Shown one piece after another: positions 18,045 to 27,293 of a DNA stretch of 64,000 bases. The stretch lies in contig DHNQ01000010.1 of NCBI GenBank assembly GCA_002409595.1, forward strand, positions 62,001 through 126,000, in the 5' to 3' direction. The first letter of the stretch is position 1; the number at the start of each line of letters is the position of its first letter. The notes beneath the pieces were generated by a model. It had not been told where the DNA came from, ran no database searches, and saw only the letters and a list, made by a program, of their open reading frames with translations. This DNA is from Dysgonomonas sp. UBA5412. Its GTDB lineage: Bacteria; Bacteroidota; Bacteroidia; Bacteroidales; Dysgonomonadaceae. A program made the position numbers and the translations under genes.

Positions 18045-18090
18045 ATAAAATAGGTCTGAAGGGGAAAGATCTTATCCGTTCAGACCTATT
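18045..18090 (-). terminator. Hairpin between the LruC gene and the EPS operon
   Basis: A perfect 12-base inverted repeat, AATAGGTCTGAA at 18049-18060 and its complement at 18079-18090, encloses an 18-base loop that can itself pair around AAGATCTT. On the minus strand a TTTTATT run follows directly, so it reads as a terminator for the LruC gene, which stops 11 bases earlier. Because the receiver gene starts only 22 bases further on, it may also act as an attenuator at the EPS operon entrance. Confidence 0.75.
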
Positions 18091-18100
18091 AGGAGATAGC

Positions 18101-19535
18101 TTATTTTTCTAATAAATATACTTTTTGATTATCAGAAGTCATATACCAATCGGGTTTACTAGATCCGTTAGAAGATACCCATTCATTGAATTGAGGATAT
18201 GCGTCCATTATACTAACCCATTCCAAAGGATATTTGAATGACTTAGGCACTCTGATGGCATATACAAAGTCAGATGTACTATAGTTTTTTCCAGATGATA
18301 TATCTGACGATTTCTTAGTCGGATGATAGCCCCTTAAGTGTACCTCCATGCGATTGGATGAACTATAACCTCCATTGATGATAAACACATTAAGCATATC
18401 TATTAATGAAATAGTTGAAATGTCAATCGGTTGGTTAAACTCTATAGTAAAGGTTATCACTTTAGCAGATATGTAACTATCCTCAGCCTTGGTATTTACT
18501 ACCTCTGATGTCGTTTTTCCAAATAAACTATGGACATCATCTGTAATCGGTAATACTGCATAATCCTGATTGGTTTCAAGACCGTTGTTAATCGTAAAGA
18601 TATCACCTTTAAAAAGTGTATTTGTGCTAGTCACACTTTTGATATTATTTTTTATTATACCGTCCAATTGGATTGCAGCAGCCAATCTTTTAGTTGCACC
18701 AACAGATCTTATTTTACTTTGTATTGTTAGTTTCGAAACTTTGTTTGCTGCAGGCATTGTATATCCCAGACTAATATCCAATACCACATCATTCATGTCG
18801 TAATCTCCTATGTTAGGATAATTATCTTCAAAAGCATAAATGTATGTTGTACCTAAAGCTACGTCTAGCGGATAATTCTGATTGCTCGGATCAGTATTGT
18901 TTAATACATTACCTCCATCATTACATTCTGTAGATGCAATATTGACTGTTGACTCTCCTTTTCTTACAAAGTCAACATATTTACTGTCTTGAGGTAGACT
19001 ATATTTTGTACTTTCTTCATTAATCGAATAATTAGACGACTCAATTTGTAGATATCCCGTAAATGACGGGTTTCTCCAGCTTTCCACTGTCATTTTTTCT
19101 AATCGTAACAACGCTTTTTCTCCCGATTGAGGTCCAACAATTTTAGAGCCATAACCAATGAATTGAATATTATTGGTTATATCTAATATTGAACGGGATG
19201 CTAAAGTTATAGTGTTGTTGCCACCGATAATTAGGTTTTTACTTCTAAATAATTTTTCGGAAGCATTATCTAGTTTAATATCAGCCTTAAATTCAGCGGT
19301 TTCATTTACTATAAATTTACAAGTGTTAATGATCTGATTGTTCCCATTTAGAGAGAGATTTTGAACTGTAAAAGAAGCCTCATTTACGATTTTGACATTC
19401 TCGCTATTACTCGAAATAGTACCTGATACTACTATTGTTCCATAATTGTATATTTCTTTTATACCAGAAATATTATTCACATTAAATACGGAACTATTAT
19501 TAATGATTTGGGAAGTTTCGTTATTTACAGATAAG
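18101..19535 (-). pseudogene. LruC-domain surface protein lacking its N terminus
   Basis: The C-terminal half carries the LruC-domain signature (TYIYAFEDNYPNIGDYDMNDVVLDIS) and ends with a PLEWVSIMDAYPQFNEWV segment typical of the group. The N-terminal part visible here is a run of Asn-rich repeats (SQIINNSSVFNVNN, VKIVNEASFTVQN, NQIINTCKFIVN). LruC proteins are exported and begin with a signal peptide, but here the frame continues upstream of 19535 only into DNA that on the other strand codes for a histidine kinase. The first 57 residues of the long open frame (to 19705) are therefore antisense noise, and the signal peptide and promoter are missing. The gene is truncated at its 5' end. Confidence 0.8.
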
Positions 19536-20363
19536 CCTTTTAATAAAGAGGAACTTATGGCCCGTATTTTGCACCAATTGTCATTACTTGCAGCAAAGAG
19601 AACTATCTTGAAGAGAACCCATGAATTGAAAAAAACTATTCTTGCCCGAGATAAGATGTACTCTGTTATAGCCCATGATCTACGTTCTCCAATGGCGTCT
19701 ATCAAGATGATTTTGAACTCTGTAGTTCATGATATTAACAAAGATAAAATGGATCAGGGGATTTATGAATTGTTAAATCTGGCAAATAAAACGACTGAAG
19801 ATATATTCGAATTGTTAGATAACTTATTAAAATGGACTAAATTTCAAATAGGAAAGCAGGTTGTAATACCGCAAAATACAGATTTAATTTCGATGATAAA
19901 AGGTGTTATTGAGGTCTTTGAAAACATAGCTGCTATAAAAAATATAAGAATAGAATATGATTGTAAGATTGTATCTGAACCTGCTAATATCTTCGCTGAT
20001 ATAGATATGGTAAAAAGCTGTATACGTAATTTGATCAGCAATGCATTAAAATTTAGTTATAAAGGAGGAGTTGTTAAGATTCAGTTAAAAGAATCTGCTG
20101 ATGACTATATTGTAGCTATTTCCGATAATGGTTGTGGGATAAGCAAAGACAATCAGTTAAGGTTGCTCGATGTCGAGACACATTATACAAGTTATGGTAC
20201 AGCACAAGAAGAAGGTTCAGGATTAGGTCTTTTACTAGCTGTAGAATTTATAAATAAAAATAAAGGAAAACTTTGGTTTGAGTCGGAAGAAAATGTAGGT
20301 TCTACATTCTTCATAGCCTTACCTAAGGCTAAAACTGATACTAATTTAACGATAAATCCATAA
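19530..20363 (+). pseudogene. Histidine kinase lacking its N-terminal receiver domain
   Basis: From about 19533 the plus strand reads DKPFNKEELMARILHQL, the last helix of a receiver domain, then a coiled coil, the HisKA box VIAHDLRSPM with the phosphorylated His (codon 19674-19676), and an HATPase domain with NLISNALKFSYKGG, ISDNGCGI and GSGLGLLLAVEFI. Related Bacteroidetes proteins have a full REC-HisKA-HATPase layout, so about 100 residues are gone, removed at the same point where the opposed LruC gene loses its start. A restart at the ATG of 19557 would give a soluble 269-residue kinase, but no promoter is visible upstream. The 3' end overlaps the next, convergent gene by 23 bases. Confidence 0.8.
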
Positions 20364-21387
20364 TTACTGGATTATGGTCACTATATGGCTTGTTTGGAGA
20401 TCTATATCTGACTCCTTTAAAGTCTTTTGAATATAAAATATAATCAATTCTCAATAACTTGAAAAATCCACGATACGTATAACCTATTCCTTTCCCACAA
20501 TCGTTAAATCCATCTGTCAGACATTGTTTTATTTGCTTGTATGTATACGATGCAGGAGGGTCGTTCATGTCTCCACAAAAAATAAGAGGTAAATCACTTG
20601 TTCTGATTTCCTCTTTTATAATATCGGTTTGATCTGCCCTTATCATTCTATTTTCATCCATTTTAGATATAGCCTGATGTGATATCTTATATTTAGAATA
20701 TCTTAGAGTTTGATTAAAATTGGTTGTTTGAAGATGTGCACATATTAATTTTATAATTTTGTCATTGATCGATAGATTTGCAGAAATAGCACTGTTATTA
20801 CTTCCCTTAAATAGAAATGGTTTAACACTTAATATTGGAAATCGTGAAAATATTGCAACTCTAAGGTATTCACTATTGTTTTCGATAAATGTTTGAAAAG
20901 GCATAAAGCTCAAATAATCTTTTAAAGAATCATCTGTTTCTTTATCAGTAGGGTATTCTTGAATGCACAATATGTCAACATTCTCATCTTCGATGAATTG
21001 ACTTATCTTTTTTAAATTCTCAGGGTCGTCTTGATTCGATTGATTTTCGCCGATATTAAAAGTCATTATCCTTATATCTTTACTTTTGGAAGACGAAGCT
21101 GCCTTGATAATGTTATTAAGATTGTATCCGGCTCCATCAAAACCAATAAAAAAAGAAATAGAGACAAGAATAGCGAGAACAAATTTGCGAATAACCAATA
21201 AATAAATACTACCAATAATATCACAAATTAATAAGAAAGGCAATATCAATCCGATATATGGAATAATATTATAATCTCTTGGGTCGAAATATGCTGTATA
21301 TGCTCCTAGTATGGTGATTCCTGCTATACATATAATAAGTATGATAATGTATAATTCAATAAGCCGAATAGCGGCGATCTTTCCCAT
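20341..21387 (-). CDS. Membrane-anchored endonuclease/exonuclease/phosphatase-family protein
   Basis: The 348-residue protein has three membrane helices in residues 10-85 (IIILIICIAGITILGAY, IGLILPFLLICDIIG, FVLAILVSISFFIG) followed by an EEP-fold domain: RIMTFNIGEN, DILCIQEYP with the metal-binding Glu, FCGDMNDPP, and the terminal SDHNPVIMDL with the catalytic His. Members cleave phosphodiester bonds in nucleic acids or lipids; this membrane-anchored group in Bacteroidetes has no settled substrate. It lies 11 bases after the hybrid kinase gene, in one transcript with it. Confidence 0.87.
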   Translation of the reverse strand: MGKIAAIRLIELYIIILIICIAGITILGAYTAYFDPRDYNIIPYIGLILPFLLICDIIGSIYLLVIRKFVLAILVSISFFIGFDGAGYNLNNIIKAASSSKSKDIRIMTFNIGENQSNQDDPENLKKISQFIEDENVDILCIQEYPTDKETDDSLKDYLSFMPFQTFIENNSEYLRVAIFSRFPILSVKPFLFKGSNNSAISANLSINDKIIKLICAHLQTTNFNQTLRYSKYKISHQAISKMDENRMIRADQTDIIKEEIRTSDLPLIFCGDMNDPPASYTYKQIKQCLTDGFNDCGKGIGYTYRGFFKLLRIDYILYSKDFKGVRYRSPNKPYSDHNPVIMDLSLN

Positions 21388-21398
21388 CGAATACTATT

Positions 21399-24146
21399 TT
21401 AGATATATTTCTCAATTGTCTTCGTCAAATTCTCTATAGATATTGGCTTTGCTAAAAAGTCATTGCAGCCTGCATCTAAAGCTTTTTTTATGTCCTCTTC
21501 ATAAGCCCTGGCGCTGATAGCAATAATAATGATATCGGACGAGATTTGCCGGATAATATTTGTTGTTTCAAACCCGTTAAGAGTTGGCATATTTAAATCC
21601 ATTAATATTATATCAGGATTGCATTCTTCATACATTCTTATTGTTTCCATTCCATTTAATGCTTTATATAATGTATATCTTTTTCCAATCATGGCTTCAA
21701 TTAACTGATGGCTATTCTCATCATCATCAGCCACTAATATTGTCAAGCTTTTATTAATAAAAGCCGTGTTTATTAGATCCTCACTCCTATGTTCTTCTGT
21801 CGGTTTTGTTAATATCTCCTCATAAGGAAGAGTAAAACTGAAACTCGATCCCTGTCCAAACACAGATGTTGCAGATATTTTTCCACCTAATTGCTGCACA
21901 ATAGACCGGCAGATTGTAAGACCTAATCCTGTACCTATAGCATTGCTGTCTACCTGCATAAATCGTTCAAATATTTTATCCAACATATCCTTTTCGATAC
22001 CTATACCTGTATCATTTACATATATGTTGACTTCTTTGCCGATTACATCAAATCCAAAATCTATATATCCTTTCTTTGTAAATTTTTTTGCATTTATAAT
22101 AAGGTTGGACAATATCTGGTGTACTCTATTCCTGTCAGAATATATCCATAGTTCAGTCCCGATATTATTGTAAATTAAGGTTGTCTCAGGTTCACATTGC
22201 GAAGCATATGTCTCATATAATTCAAGGCAAAGCATTCCTAAATCAAAATTTTGAGGATCAAACTTTATTATACCCGATTCAATCTTTGAAAAATCCAATA
22301 TTTCATTCACTAAAGCAAGAAGTCTTCGATTGTTGGATTCAACAAAATTAAAATAATAATTCCTTTTGTCCGATTCTTCCGTTTCTGCCATAATTCTGGA
22401 AAATCCCAATATTGCATTTAATGGCGTACGTATCTCATGGCTTATATTAGATAAGAAAGCAGACTTTAGTTTATCCAATTGTTCTGCTTTTAGCTTTGCT
22501 TCGGTAAGCTCTTCTTCAATCTTTTTCAGTTCGGTTATATCCCAGCCTAGCCCTATGATAACATAAGAGTTGTCAGCTTCGTTTAATAGAACCATTTTTA
22601 AAGCATCAATAATTAATCTATTCCCATTATTATCAATGTACTCGTTGGAAAAACGTTTTGGAGTCTTAGATTCTATTATTTTTAGGTCTTCTTCTCTGTA
22701 TTTTTCTGCGACTTCGGGTGGAAAAAGATCGAAGTCCGTTTTGTTTAAAAAATCAATGGCTTGAATAGAATAAATCTTATTCGCAACCTTATTGCGGTAA
22801 ATATACCTGAAATCGTTTTGAGGATTTTTTATATAGATAGAGATTGGCATATTATCCAAAACCGTGTTCATAAGGTTTCTCATGTATTTGCTTTCGTTCT
22901 CTGCATATTTCTGTTTAGTTGTATTAGACCAATAATTCCATATATACTTTGTTCCAAAAGAATCTTTAGTTAAGTATGAGACACAATCGAAATATGAAAC
23001 CTCTCCTGTTTTTTTATCTATGTAACTTGTTGAGTATTTATAATTATCTTTTACTTCAAGGTTTTTCAAAATCTCATTCCATTGCTGTGTACTTACCTGT
23101 TTGAGGTCAGATAATTTATAATTATTCAAATTCCATGTTTCGCCTATATTGTTCTGCATCCTAAATTGTTGGTTGCCAAAAATTAAACGACCGTCATCTA
23201 CAGATATGCCAAAAATATGATCGTGAACAACATTGTCCATAAAGTTTACTATCTCAAATTCCCACCTGTTGCGGATCATGTCATCTATATTTTGCACATA
23301 TCCTTCTACGATAATTTCGTCTTTGATTTGGTAAACACTGGTTGTCTGTATCCTTACATAAGAGATAATCGAAAAATTGTCTCTTATTCTTATTCGTCTA
23401 TAATCAAGATGTTTCCCGTTTGGCTTTTCGTTTGTTAGATATTCATAAAAAGCACCTTTGTCAGATGGGTGGATATGTACAATATATTCATCTATAGATG
23501 TGATGACATCTTCTTCAATTGTTGACAAAGGGTTACCATATCCCGAATAATATATTACACCAGAATTAATATTACATCTCCAATGACCTATTTTAGCTAT
23601 TTTTTGAGTTTCCTTTAATCTTCGATTCGTATTATCGAGCCTTTTCTTCATTTGACTGCGTTGAGTAATATCTCTATATTGACAAAGGACAAGATTTTCA
23701 TCATAGCATTGTATGATACATTTGAAATACATTGTATTTCTTTTTAATGGAAGATCGTAATTTTTATTTGAAGTGCCTCCGTATGTTATTACCTCTAAGA
23801 AATCTTTCTTTAGGTTTTCTGACGTTTCTTTAGGTAAGACTGTAAAAATATTTTGTCCTATGATTTGGCCTGATTTAAGAAACCAATGATCTGCCTTTAT
23901 AATGCAATCTACACACACGCCATCATGATTTAATAGGAAAAGAGAATCACATGTTTTGAGTAGAATGTCATAAGCCCTTGCTTTATTATGTAACAGACGT
24001 TGATCAATATCAAATATTTTTTCTTGAGTAACCTCATAGATAGTCTTGTCTATAAGCTTTTTTTGTAACGCAAAGTTGTCATATTCCAACTCTTTTATGC
24101 GTTGGATTAATTCTTCCCTCGAAAATTGTTTATACTTTATATCCAT
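21399..24146 (-). CDS. Cytosolic four-PAS hybrid histidine kinase
   Basis: The 915-residue protein has an N-terminal coiled coil, four PAS-like sensory regions (about 55-160, 175-295, 300-410, 425-545; CQYRDITQR and GLGWDITELKK mark two domain ends), HisKA with His570 (LSNISHEIRTPLNAI), HATPase (LIINAKKFTKKG, DTGIGI, GTGLGLTI) and a C-terminal receiver with Asp850 (DIILMDLNMP). No signal peptide or membrane helix is seen, so it senses an intracellular cue. The receiver can pass phosphate on only through a histidine phosphotransfer protein or back through the kinase; no such protein is encoded in the window. It may feed the stand-alone receiver of the EPS operon. Confidence 0.92.
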   Translation of the reverse strand: MDIKYKQFSREELIQRIKELEYDNFALQKKLIDKTIYEVTQEKIFDIDQRLLHNKARAYDILLKTCDSLFLLNHDGVCVDCIIKADHWFLKSGQIIGQNIFTVLPKETSENLKKDFLEVITYGGTSNKNYDLPLKRNTMYFKCIIQCYDENLVLCQYRDITQRSQMKKRLDNTNRRLKETQKIAKIGHWRCNINSGVIYYSGYGNPLSTIEEDVITSIDEYIVHIHPSDKGAFYEYLTNEKPNGKHLDYRRIRIRDNFSIISYVRIQTTSVYQIKDEIIVEGYVQNIDDMIRNRWEFEIVNFMDNVVHDHIFGISVDDGRLIFGNQQFRMQNNIGETWNLNNYKLSDLKQVSTQQWNEILKNLEVKDNYKYSTSYIDKKTGEVSYFDCVSYLTKDSFGTKYIWNYWSNTTKQKYAENESKYMRNLMNTVLDNMPISIYIKNPQNDFRYIYRNKVANKIYSIQAIDFLNKTDFDLFPPEVAEKYREEDLKIIESKTPKRFSNEYIDNNGNRLIIDALKMVLLNEADNSYVIIGLGWDITELKKIEEELTEAKLKAEQLDKLKSAFLSNISHEIRTPLNAILGFSRIMAETEESDKRNYYFNFVESNNRRLLALVNEILDFSKIESGIIKFDPQNFDLGMLCLELYETYASQCEPETTLIYNNIGTELWIYSDRNRVHQILSNLIINAKKFTKKGYIDFGFDVIGKEVNIYVNDTGIGIEKDMLDKIFERFMQVDSNAIGTGLGLTICRSIVQQLGGKISATSVFGQGSSFSFTLPYEEILTKPTEEHRSEDLINTAFINKSLTILVADDDENSHQLIEAMIGKRYTLYKALNGMETIRMYEECNPDIILMDLNMPTLNGFETTNIIRQISSDIIIIAISARAYEEDIKKALDAGCNDFLAKPISIENLTKTIEKYI

Positions 24147-24663
24147 GTGTTTTCAATTTATTAGACGCCGCAAGTGCCGTTTTACGTAGGATTAAAGAAA
24201 AATAAATAATAGAAACACAGATACAGATATAATAGTTTAGCGATTTTTGTAAATCTCTAGTTAAATTTTCAATATTCTTAAAAAGAGGATTTCTTCTTTT
24301 CCTGATGAGTCGTATTCTAAGTATTTGGTAATATATTGTAAGTCTTTTTGTTGAAAATTATAAGATAATGTTTCTTGACGTTTAAAAGCCGCTTTTTATA
24401 CTTTTTAATGCGAAAAGCCGATAGAATAAAACAATGTGTATTCATCTTTTATAGATTATTGTGATGTTTGCGTAAATAAAAAATAAAATCATATACAACG
24501 TTTTCACATATAAATATTATCTTTACAAGTTGTAGTAAAATCGCTCAATCCGATGCGATAATATGCTATGCAGGGCTGCTAATGAAAAACTATTTCATGA
24601 TATAACATTATCTAATATGTTAATAATGCCCCACTTAGAAAGAGAAAGAAAAAACGATATAAA
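24147..24663. other. 517-base intergenic region between the hybrid kinase and recJ
   Basis: The region separates two divergent genes and is very AT-rich. On the plus strand TATCTTTA at 24518-24525 is a near match to the -7 consensus for recJ, with more than 130 bases of leader. No open frame with a family resemblance, no RNA gene and no repeats were seen. Confidence 0.6.
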
Positions 24664-26400
24664 ATGATTTACAAATGGAATTACGAAGCCCTAACACCCC
24701 AGCAAAAAGAGCAGAGAGATGAGCTTGCTAAGAAATTAGGCATAAGCCCTGTTCTTTGTCAACTATTGATACAGAGAGGAATATCTTCAACTGAAGATGC
24801 ATTCAGGTTTTTTCATCCTAGTTTGAAAGACTTACATGATCCCTTCCTGTTGCCGGATATGGACAAAGCCATAGCTAGAATAGAGAAGGCTCTGGGGCAA
24901 AAACAACGTATATTAATATACGGAGATTATGATGTAGACGGTACAACAGCCGTTGCTTTGGTATATAAGTTCCTTCGAAAATTTACTACAAATCTGGATT
25001 ATTATATTCCAGACCGCTATGACGAAGGTTATGGTATTTCCGAACAGGGTATTGATTATGCCGAAGATACGGGAGTGAAGCTGATAATTGCACTTGATTG
25101 CGGCATCAAAGCAATCGAAAAAGTTGCATATGCAAAAAGCAAAGGTATAGATTTTATTATCGGAGATCATCATATGCCAGATGATACATTGCCTGATGCT
25201 GTTGCTGTTATAGATGCAAAGAGACTTGATTCTACATATCCTTATGAACATTTGTCTGGTTGTGGAGTCGGTTTTAAATTAGTACAGGCTCTAGCTCAAA
25301 ATAATAAAATTGATTTTTCTGAGCTCACAGATCTATTGGATCTTGTTGCTGTAAGTGTAGCTTCTGATATTGTCCCTATAACGGGAGAGAATCGTATCCT
25401 CACATACTATGGATTGAAACAACTAAATTCCAATCCTAGCTTAGGATTGAAAGGTATTATCGAAATTTGCGGTCTAACTTATAAAAGTATAACTGTAAAT
25501 GATATTATTTTCAAAATAGGTCCTCGTATAAATGCTTCGGGGCGTATGATGAAAGGAAAAGAAGCTGTAGATTTATTATTAGCCAATACAATAGAAGATG
25601 CCAGAGAGCAAAGTGAAAATATAGACCATTACAATGATGATCGGCGCGAACTTGATAAGCGAATAACTGATGAGGCTATTCAATTCATTGATGAAACAGT
25701 CGATATGAAGAAAAATAAAAGTATCGTTGTATATAATGAAACATGGCATAAAGGAGTTATTGGCATTGTTGCTTCACGGCTGACTGAAAAGTATTTGCGT
25801 CCGGCAGTCGTTTTGACTAAATCTCAAGGACTTATTACCGGTTCTGCGCGTTCAGTTATGGGGTTTGATGTTTATAAGGCAATAGAGGCTTGTAAAGATA
25901 TACTCGAAAACTTTGGAGGTCACACATATGCAGCTGGTTTATCGTTGAAAGAAGAAAATCTGGCTGAATTTAAAAGGCGATTTGGCGCTTTGTCTTTAGA
26001 AATGATAGCACCTGAAATGATGCGCCCTCAAATCCATATAGATGCGCAATTATTTTTTAAAGATATAAATATTAAATTTATCGATGAATTGGCTTCTTTC
26101 GCTCCATTTGGACCTGAAAATCTGAATCCTATATTTGTAACTCTCAATGTGAAAGATTATGGTACAAGCAAGATGGTAGGTAAAGATAATGTACATTTGA
26201 AGCTGGATATGATAGATGAGACCACGTCTAATCCCGTAAATGGTATTGCTTTCCGCCAAAGTGCCAATTATGAGCGAGTAAAAGGGGGGCAGCCTTTTGA
26301 TATTTGTTATACATTGGAAGAGAATACGCACAATGGTAAAACAAATATTCAATTATATGTGAAAGATATTGATGCAGGACAACTTGCAGATTCACGATAA
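24664..26400 (+). CDS. recJ: Single-stranded-DNA-specific exonuclease RecJ
   Basis: The 578-residue protein has the DHH phosphoesterase signatures: IYGDYDVDGTTAV (about 80-92), IALDCGIK, IIGDHHMPDD, and the Cys-Gly element SGCGVGFKL, followed by the DHHA1 part with GPRINASGRM and GIVASRLTEKY, and a C-terminal OB-like region. RecJ degrades 5' ends of single-stranded DNA in recombination and repair. It starts a plus-strand group that includes recQ, its usual partner in the RecFOR pathway. Length is normal for the Bacteroidetes form. Confidence 0.96.
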   Translation: MIYKWNYEALTPQQKEQRDELAKKLGISPVLCQLLIQRGISSTEDAFRFFHPSLKDLHDPFLLPDMDKAIARIEKALGQKQRILIYGDYDVDGTTAVALVYKFLRKFTTNLDYYIPDRYDEGYGISEQGIDYAEDTGVKLIIALDCGIKAIEKVAYAKSKGIDFIIGDHHMPDDTLPDAVAVIDAKRLDSTYPYEHLSGCGVGFKLVQALAQNNKIDFSELTDLLDLVAVSVASDIVPITGENRILTYYGLKQLNSNPSLGLKGIIEICGLTYKSITVNDIIFKIGPRINASGRMMKGKEAVDLLLANTIEDAREQSENIDHYNDDRRELDKRITDEAIQFIDETVDMKKNKSIVVYNETWHKGVIGIVASRLTEKYLRPAVVLTKSQGLITGSARSVMGFDVYKAIEACKDILENFGGHTYAAGLSLKEENLAEFKRRFGALSLEMIAPEMMRPQIHIDAQLFFKDINIKFIDELASFAPFGPENLNPIFVTLNVKDYGTSKMVGKDNVHLKLDMIDETTSNPVNGIAFRQSANYERVKGGQPFDICYTLEENTHNGKTNIQLYVKDIDAGQLADSR

Positions 26401-26410
26401 AGAAAACAGT

Positions 26411-27205
26411 ATGAAAAAATCATTGCTTCTATTTACATCTATTATTCTATTTGCATTTGTTGCGTGTAGTGGTAAATCGAAAAAGGCAGGAACTGCAAAT
26501 TCCGAAAATAATGATTTGATGATTCAGTCTGAATATATAAAACCAGATGTTTATTCAACAAACAATGGAGAGCTTAAAGTTACTTTGGTTGGGCATGCAT
26601 CGCTTATCTTTGAATATGCGGGGGAAATTATTCATGTTGACCCTTATTCACAGATAGCGGACTATTCACGACTACCTAAGGCTGACTTTATTATATTGAC
26701 TCACGAACACGGTGATCACTTGGATAAAGCTGCTATTGATGCTGTTAAAACCGATAGTACCCATTTTATTGTTTCTGAAACCTGTAATGAAATTCTAGGG
26801 TATGGAAATGTGATGAAAAATGGAGATTCTTTAGCCCCTTCTTGTTTTACGATTGATGCTGTGCCTGCATATAATATGGTGAATAAAAATCCTCAGGGAG
26901 TTTTTTATCACCCTAAAGGACGAGGAAATGGTTATATATTTACGTTTGGTGATAAAAAAATATATGTTGCCGGAGATACTGAGAATATACCGGAAATGGA
27001 TAAGCTAAAAAACTCGATATATATAGCTTTCTTTCCTAAAAATTTACCGTATACAATGACGGATGATATGTTTATTGATGCTGCTAGAAAAATACAACCC
27101 GAAATTCTTTATCCTTATCATATGTCTGAATTTGATCAAAACAAAATCGGTAAGGTATTAGATGGCTACAATATAAAATTGCAAATCCGTTCGATGAAGA
27201 ATTAA
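26411..27205 (+). CDS. MBL-fold metal-dependent hydrolase, lipoprotein
   Basis: With the start at 26411 the product is a 264-residue lipoprotein: MKKSLLLFTSIILFAFVAC, with the lipobox cysteine at 19. The metallo-beta-lactamase fold follows: VTLVGHASLIFEY, HVDPY, the metal-binding ILTHEHGDHLD, IYVAGDTENI and a final YPYHMSEFD. This is the UlaG/YcjI-like group (COG2220) of unknown substrate. An upstream in-frame ATG at 26369 exists but would overlap recJ by 32 bases and hide the signal sequence, so the later start is preferred. It follows recJ by 10 bases and ends at a strong hairpin. Confidence 0.87.
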   Translation: MKKSLLLFTSIILFAFVACSGKSKKAGTANSENNDLMIQSEYIKPDVYSTNNGELKVTLVGHASLIFEYAGEIIHVDPYSQIADYSRLPKADFIILTHEHGDHLDKAAIDAVKTDSTHFIVSETCNEILGYGNVMKNGDSLAPSCFTIDAVPAYNMVNKNPQGVFYHPKGRGNGYIFTFGDKKIYVAGDTENIPEMDKLKNSIYIAFFPKNLPYTMTDDMFIDAARKIQPEILYPYHMSEFDQNKIGKVLDGYNIKLQIRSMKN

Positions 27206-27220
27206 TATAAAAAAGATTTG

Positions 27221-27274
27221 ATATGCCGATATACCAACAGTTTAATATATTGTTAGGTGTATTGGCATATTTTA
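27221..27274 (+). terminator. Hairpin between the MBL lipoprotein and recQ
   Basis: The arm at 27221-27235 pairs with 27256-27270 over 15 positions with two G-T pairs, and a T-rich stretch follows. On the other strand the stem is followed by AAAAAAG read as CTTTTTT, so it can stop transcripts from both sides. Confidence 0.75.
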
Positions 27275-27293
27275 TATATAAGAATTTCGCAAA

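Noticed and set aside
19536..19705. N-terminal 57 codons of the long LruC open frame
   Set aside because: This stretch is antisense to well-conserved histidine kinase codons (ELMARILHQL and on), has no signal peptide and no family similarity. It is an open frame by chance.
24301..24310. CTGATGAG, resembling a hammerhead ribozyme core
   Set aside because: The matching GAAA strand and the three stems cannot be formed from the surrounding bases.
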